Assembly (NCBI RefSeq): GCF_018732085.1
Contig: NZ_CP076103.1
Span: 1,054,001-1,118,000 of the forward strand
Direction of reading: 5' to 3'
DNA length: 64,000 nucleotides
Source: Lysobacter capsici
Lineage (GTDB): Bacteria; Pseudomonadota; Gammaproteobacteria; Xanthomonadales; Xanthomonadaceae
Every line of letters begins with the position of its first letter. The stretch's first letter is position 1. The position numbers were made by a program, and so were the translations under genes. The notes below the pieces were generated by a model. The model saw nothing but the letters and a program-made list of their open reading frames with translations. It searched no databases and was not told the origin of the DNA. Positions 61,401 through 64,000 of the stretch are shown here, piece by piece.

Positions 61401-63016
61401 AGGTCCAGGCCGTCGCCGGTGCCGAACCAGACCCGGCCCTTGCGGTCTTCCAGGATCGCGTTGACGCGCGGATGGCTCAGGCCCTTGGGATCGCCTTCGC
61501 GGTAGGCGTAACGCACCAGCGCGCCGGAGTCGGGCAGGTAATGCAGCGCGCCGATGTCCTCGCCGCCGAGCCACAGGCTGCCGTCGCGGGCGAATTGCAG
61601 GGTGCGCAGCGGGGCGTCGCGGTAGCCGCGCAGGTCGATGCTCTCTACCCGCTGGGTACCCGGTTCCAGCCGCAACAGGCCGGCGCGGGTCGCCAGCCAC
61701 AGGCGGCCGGGCGTGGGTTTGTGCGGCGAGCGGGCCTCCGCCGCGGTGGTGCCCGGCGCGGCGGCGACGTCGGGTTCGCGCGCGATCGCGCCGATCGGGC
61801 CTTGCCGCGCCGCCGGCGGCAGCAGGCTGGTGAGGTCCTGGAAGCGGTCGCCGGACAGGTCGTAGCGGCGCAGGCGCGCGCTGTCGGTGCCGATCCAGAT
61901 CGCGCCGCTGTCGTCCTGGGCCAGGCTGCGCACGCTGGCGTCGGAGGCCGCGCCGTGGTCCTCGTCCAGGTCGAGCACGTAGCTGAAACGGGTGCCGCGC
62001 GGATCGGCGACGGCGGCGCCGCGGAACTGGCCGCCGGCCCACAGCAGGCCGCCGTGATCGACCATCAGCGCGTTGATGGTGTCTTCCGGCAAGGTCGCCT
62101 CGACCCCGGATTGCGCATGCACGCGCTGGGTGTGGCCGCTGTCGGGATCGTGCCGGTACAGGCCGTTGCCGTAGCCGGAAATCCAGATCCGCCGGTCAGG
62201 CGCCTCGACGATGGCGCGCGCGTCGCGCAGCGCCGACAGCGCTTCGTCCTCGACCTTGACCAGGATGCCGGTGTGGCCGTCGAGCCGGTACAGGCCGTCG
62301 GCGGCGCCGGCCCAGAGCCGGCCGCGGCGGTCGATCATCACGCTGCGCAGGGCGATCGCCGCGCCGATGCGTTCGACCTTGCCGCCGGGCAGGATCCGAT
62401 GCAGGCCGGCGGCGCTGGCCAGCCAGGCGCTGCCGTCGCGGGCCTGGGCCAGCGCCTGCCACGGCGACTGCCGGCTGGCCTCGCCGGGCAGGGCCAGCAG
62501 CAGTTCGCGCGTGCCGGTCTGCGGGTCCAGCCGCTCCAGGCCGGCGAGGGTGCCGATCAACAGCGACTCGCGCCACGGCATCAGCGCGACCACCTGCCGT
62601 CCGGCCTGCGAATCGGGCGCGCCGTAGCGATGGATGCTGCCGCTGGCCAGGTCCAGGCGCGCCAGGTATTCGGAATGGGTGCCGATCCACAACGCGCGCT
62701 GGCCGTCGAGCGCGAGCGCGGTGACGTAGCTGTCGGGCAGGCTGGCCGGGTCGCGCGGATCGTGGCGATACGGCAGGTAGCGCTGGCCGTCGTAACGGTG
62801 CAGGCCGCCCTGGGTGCCGACCCAGACGAACCCATGCACGTCCTGGGTGAAGGCGGTGACCGAGTTCTGGCTGAGCCCTTGTTCGCTGCCCAGGCGCGAG
62901 AAATAGAAGTCGCGCGTGGCCGCCTCGCAACGCTGCGGCCACGCCGTCGCCCACAGCAGCAAGGCGGTGAGACCGGCGGTCAGCAGGGCGGCGGGGGATA
63001 AGGGACGCACGGACAC
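58418..63016 (-). CDS. Propeller-PAS-GGDEF-EAL sensor protein (cyclic-di-GMP turnover)
   Basis: The protein of about 1532 residues begins with a signal/anchor sequence (PLSPAALLTAGLTALLLWATAW). Residues 35-730 form two-component-type regulator propeller repeats (GFVWVGTQGGLHRYDG, GRVWFGTGDGLDLLDPDTG and so on), then a Y_Y_Y domain (RYRYRMDGFDRDWIDNG) and a transmembrane helix (about 810-830). The cytoplasmic part has two PAS/PAC modules, GGDEF (VARLGGDEFTVV) and EAL (GVEALLRW, DDFGTGYSSLAYL, VVAEGVELEE). Both enzymatic motifs are canonical. No histidine kinase or response regulator is fused. The start is uncertain: GTG at 63016 or 63010, or TTG at 63070; there is no suitable ATG. Confidence 0.9.
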   Translation of the reverse strand: MSVRPLSPAALLTAGLTALLLWATAWPQRCEAATRDFYFSRLGSEQGLSQNSVTAFTQDVHGFVWVGTQGGLHRYDGQRYLPYRHDPRDPASLPDSYVTALALDGQRALWIGTHSEYLARLDLASGSIHRYGAPDSQAGRQVVALMPWRESLLIGTLAGLERLDPQTGTRELLLALPGEASRQSPWQALAQARDGSAWLASAAGLHRILPGGKVERIGAAIALRSVMIDRRGRLWAGAADGLYRLDGHTGILVKVEDEALSALRDARAIVEAPDRRIWISGYGNGLYRHDPDSGHTQRVHAQSGVEATLPEDTINALMVDHGGLLWAGGQFRGAAVADPRGTRFSYVLDLDEDHGAASDASVRSLAQDDSGAIWIGTDSARLRRYDLSGDRFQDLTSLLPPAARQGPIGAIAREPDVAAAPGTTAAEARSPHKPTPGRLWLATRAGLLRLEPGTQRVESIDLRGYRDAPLRTLQFARDGSLWLGGEDIGALHYLPDSGALVRYAYREGDPKGLSHPRVNAILEDRKGRVWFGTGDGLDLLDPDTGYLRHYRHVTDQADSLPGNLVLALHQAADGTIWVGTQAGLSRVIEFGDGRIRFEHPLAQVLGDHPVPVVFTIAERPAGRLWLGTDAGILRFDSGASLVRRYGLADGLQDLEFNSGAVATLADGRLAFGGVRGLNLFDPTRIADSRYTPPVRLLGAWIGSDTSAGASALWQSAKLEVPDGAGILRLRIGALDFGPNSGIRYRYRMDGFDRDWIDNGPRQDITYTRLPPGRYLFRAQSTNRDGVWNTQELRIPVSVDPPLWRHPLAIAAAALAALGLLLSFGWRWHVARQRERGYFTQIREREERLKLALWASGEQFWDYDLQRRELHRMRVDDHNPQSPDIGVQADIADDHEIHPDDLSRVTELLRKHLKGDAALFLSEHRMRTPKGEWGWVRARGRVVERDAEGHPVRVAGTGRDVTAIRSAERERRISSEVLRSMAEAVAVFDRDFVFVSINPAFSRMTGYPENEVIGQTTGLLDSRQHDPEFYSDMRAELQRSGRWSGEIWQQRKDGNEFLCWLQASIVLDSSGQRGHYVAVLTDITDQKRAEQELRYLANYDTLTSLPNRTLLSERLSRAIVRARRHGHRIALLFLDLDRFKDINDSLGHAAGDRILRAAAVRLQETVGAEHTVARLGGDEFTVVLENLDTPEQAEDVARRLIKAFEAPLDFDERHDVAISPSIGISVYPDHAQVPTDLLKHADTAMYQAKAAGRRTFMRYTEAMDVEIRQRATISAALRKVLDRGELRLVYQPRLSLPEARINGVEALLRWNSPEHGNIPPSEFIPLAEESGLILEIGEWAMREACNRLRQWRQQGLDQLSVSVNVSAIQLLRGDLPKMVARALSESGIPPWRLELELTESVVMSNAAHTSNTMQALRELGVALAVDDFGTGYSSLAYLKRLPINTLKIDKEFISDLTRDPDDEAITSTVITMAHSLGLNVVAEGVELEEQMEFLRAHGCDEIQGYWLARPLEADACLTFIQQWQPPESLRPAV

Positions 63017-63249
63017 CGTGGCGCAGGGCACAAGAGCCGCAGTGTAGGCAAGCGGTCGTGGCAGCAACAAGCTCTCAAGCTATCTTTTCCGGCACGCAGA
63101 TGGTTCGAGCCGGTTTCGCCGGCGCGGCGCGCGCGGCGTGCGCCATCGCAGCCGCTGCGAAGGTCGGCCACGAATGTCCGCAGGGCGGACTTCCCGCACA
63201 GGCCGCAATGCGCCGCGCATTGCTAAACTGCCCCATCCCCCTCGATCCC

Positions 63250-63804
63250 ATGCCTGTGGCCGCGACCGAATTGCCCTTGTTGTCCGATGTCGATGCCGAG
63301 AGCCGCAGCCTCTCGCTCGGCGCTTCGCCTTCCGAATTGCACGGTGCGCTGTGCGGCTGGCTCGCCGGCGGCGGCGCGTCGGTCAACGACTGGCCGGCGC
63401 GCGTGCTCGCCGACCCCGGCACCGCGACCCCGGCCGCCGACGGCGCCCTGGATCGCCTGCGCCTGACCAGCGCCGCGCAACTGGCCGACCGCAGCTTCGG
63501 CTTCGACCTGCTGCTGCCCGACGCCGACGCTTCGCTGAGCGAGCGCAGCGGCGCGCTGTTTGACTGGTGCCGCGGTTTCCTCGGCGGCTTCGGTCTGGCC
63601 GCGGGCGCCGCGCCGAACCTGTCGGAGGAAAGCAGCGAGGCGCTCGGCGACCTCGCCCGCCTGGCCGCGGCCGCGCCGCAGGACGACGGCGACGAGGAAG
63701 ACGAAGAAGCCTTCACCGAGATCGAGGAATTCGTCCGCATCGTCGCCCTGCTGCTGCACGGCGACGTGGCGATGGCGGCGCAGCACAGGCAGCGGCTGAA
63801 CTGA
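63250..63804 (+). CDS. UPF0149 / YgfB family protein
   Basis: The 184-residue acidic protein matches the YgfB/YecA-type family: LGASPSELHGALCGWLAGGG, FDLLLPDADASLSERSGALFDWCRGFLGGFGLA and a helical end (EEAFTEIEEFVRIVALLLHGDVAM). In E. coli and relatives this gene directly precedes pepP, as here, with one base between stop and start. The role is not settled. The start MPVAATELPLL is chosen; longer frames lie in non-coding sequence. Confidence 0.9.
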   Translation: MPVAATELPLLSDVDAESRSLSLGASPSELHGALCGWLAGGGASVNDWPARVLADPGTATPAADGALDRLRLTSAAQLADRSFGFDLLLPDADASLSERSGALFDWCRGFLGGFGLAAGAAPNLSEESSEALGDLARLAAAAPQDDGDEEDEEAFTEIEEFVRIVALLLHGDVAMAAQHRQRLN

Positions 63805-63805
63805 C

Positions 63806-64000
63806 ATGCACACCGCGCTGACCATGCCGGCCAAGGCGTATGCGCGGCGGCGCAAGCAGCTGATGGACATGGCCGGCGGCGATGCGATCGTGATCGTGCC
63901 CTCGGCGCACGAGTTGATCCGCAGCCGCGACACCCACTACCCGTTCCGCCAGGACTCCGACCTGAGTTACCTGACCGGTTTTCCCGAGCCCGACTCGGTG
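63806..64000 (+). CDS. pepP: Xaa-Pro aminopeptidase, 3' end outside the window
   Basis: Only the first 65 codons are present: MHTALTMPAKAYARRRKQLMDMAGGDAIVIVPSAHELIRSRDTHYPFRQDSDLSYLTGFPEPDSV, the typical N-terminal domain of aminopeptidase P (RRKQLMDMAG, YPFRQDSDLSYLTGF). The metal-binding catalytic domain lies beyond the end. It follows the ygfB-like gene with a one-base gap and is probably co-transcribed. Confidence 0.93.
   Translation, partial: MHTALTMPAKAYARRRKQLMDMAGGDAIVIVPSAHELIRSRDTHYPFRQDSDLSYLTGFPEPDSV

Noticed and set aside
59945..63001. A 1018-codon plus-strand frame opposite the giant sensor
   Set aside because: It is the antisense shadow of the propeller gene, without start signals or domains.

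Overview
The window is high-GC gammaproteobacterial chromosome. The 16S sequence, the pairing of a proton-pumping pyrophosphatase with a PPi-dependent phosphofructokinase, and the dense families of small inverted repeats all point to Xanthomonadaceae, most likely Lysobacter. The genus is an inference from sequence features; nothing was searched.

Layout. Bases 1-6346 hold the 3' end of thiC, a one-pore potassium-channel-like membrane protein, a membrane-bound winged-helix regulator with a beta-propeller sensor domain, and an AraC regulator. Bases 7434-10343 encode a large TonB-dependent receptor. Bases 10591-12979 carry ppa, divergent from a sterol-desaturase-type hydroxylase that is translationally coupled to a secreted discoidin-fold protein. 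Bases 13138-17413 contain two tandem paralogues joining RTX calcium-binding repeats to an M91-type zinc metallopeptidase, followed by a coupled lipoprotein. Bases 17676-27850 encode a lipoprotein hydrolase, a proton-pumping pyrophosphatase with a C-terminal OmpA-like domain, small exported proteins, a VOC protein, an AraC regulator with pfp, and adk.

Bases 27870-34754 hold a lipoprotein, mpl, a LON-domain protein, a DedA-PAP2-LssY membrane protein, a small kinase-like protein and an SDR. Bases 35686-44311 carry an M20 peptidase, argD, a HIT protein, a siderophore receptor behind a Fur-box-like site, hemL-thiE, rubredoxin and a DUF192 lipoprotein. Bases 44506-50268 form a complete rRNA operon (three tandem promoters, 16S, tRNA-Ala, tRNA-Ile, 23S, 5S, terminator). 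Bases 50819-58206 hold an 11-codon reading frame, an ABC exporter, a Y-family polymerase, rpiA, an EVE protein, fau, 6S RNA, zapA and a ZapB-like coiled coil. Bases 58418-63016 encode a giant propeller-PAS-GGDEF-EAL sensor, and the window ends with ygfB and the start of pepP.

Themes. Three PPi enzymes (Ppa, HppA, Pfp) lie within 17 kb, so PPi use in glycolysis, its hydrolysis and its conversion to proton-motive force are all encoded here. At least six families of short inverted-repeat elements fill most of the intergenic space. One family, arrays of a GGGAATC-like heptamer facing each other across a short spacer, ends 7-19 bases before three start codons that lack a clear Shine-Dalgarno sequence. 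The most distinctive protein systems are the tandem RTX-M91 metallopeptidases with their coupled lipoprotein, and the pyrophosphatase-OmpA fusion.
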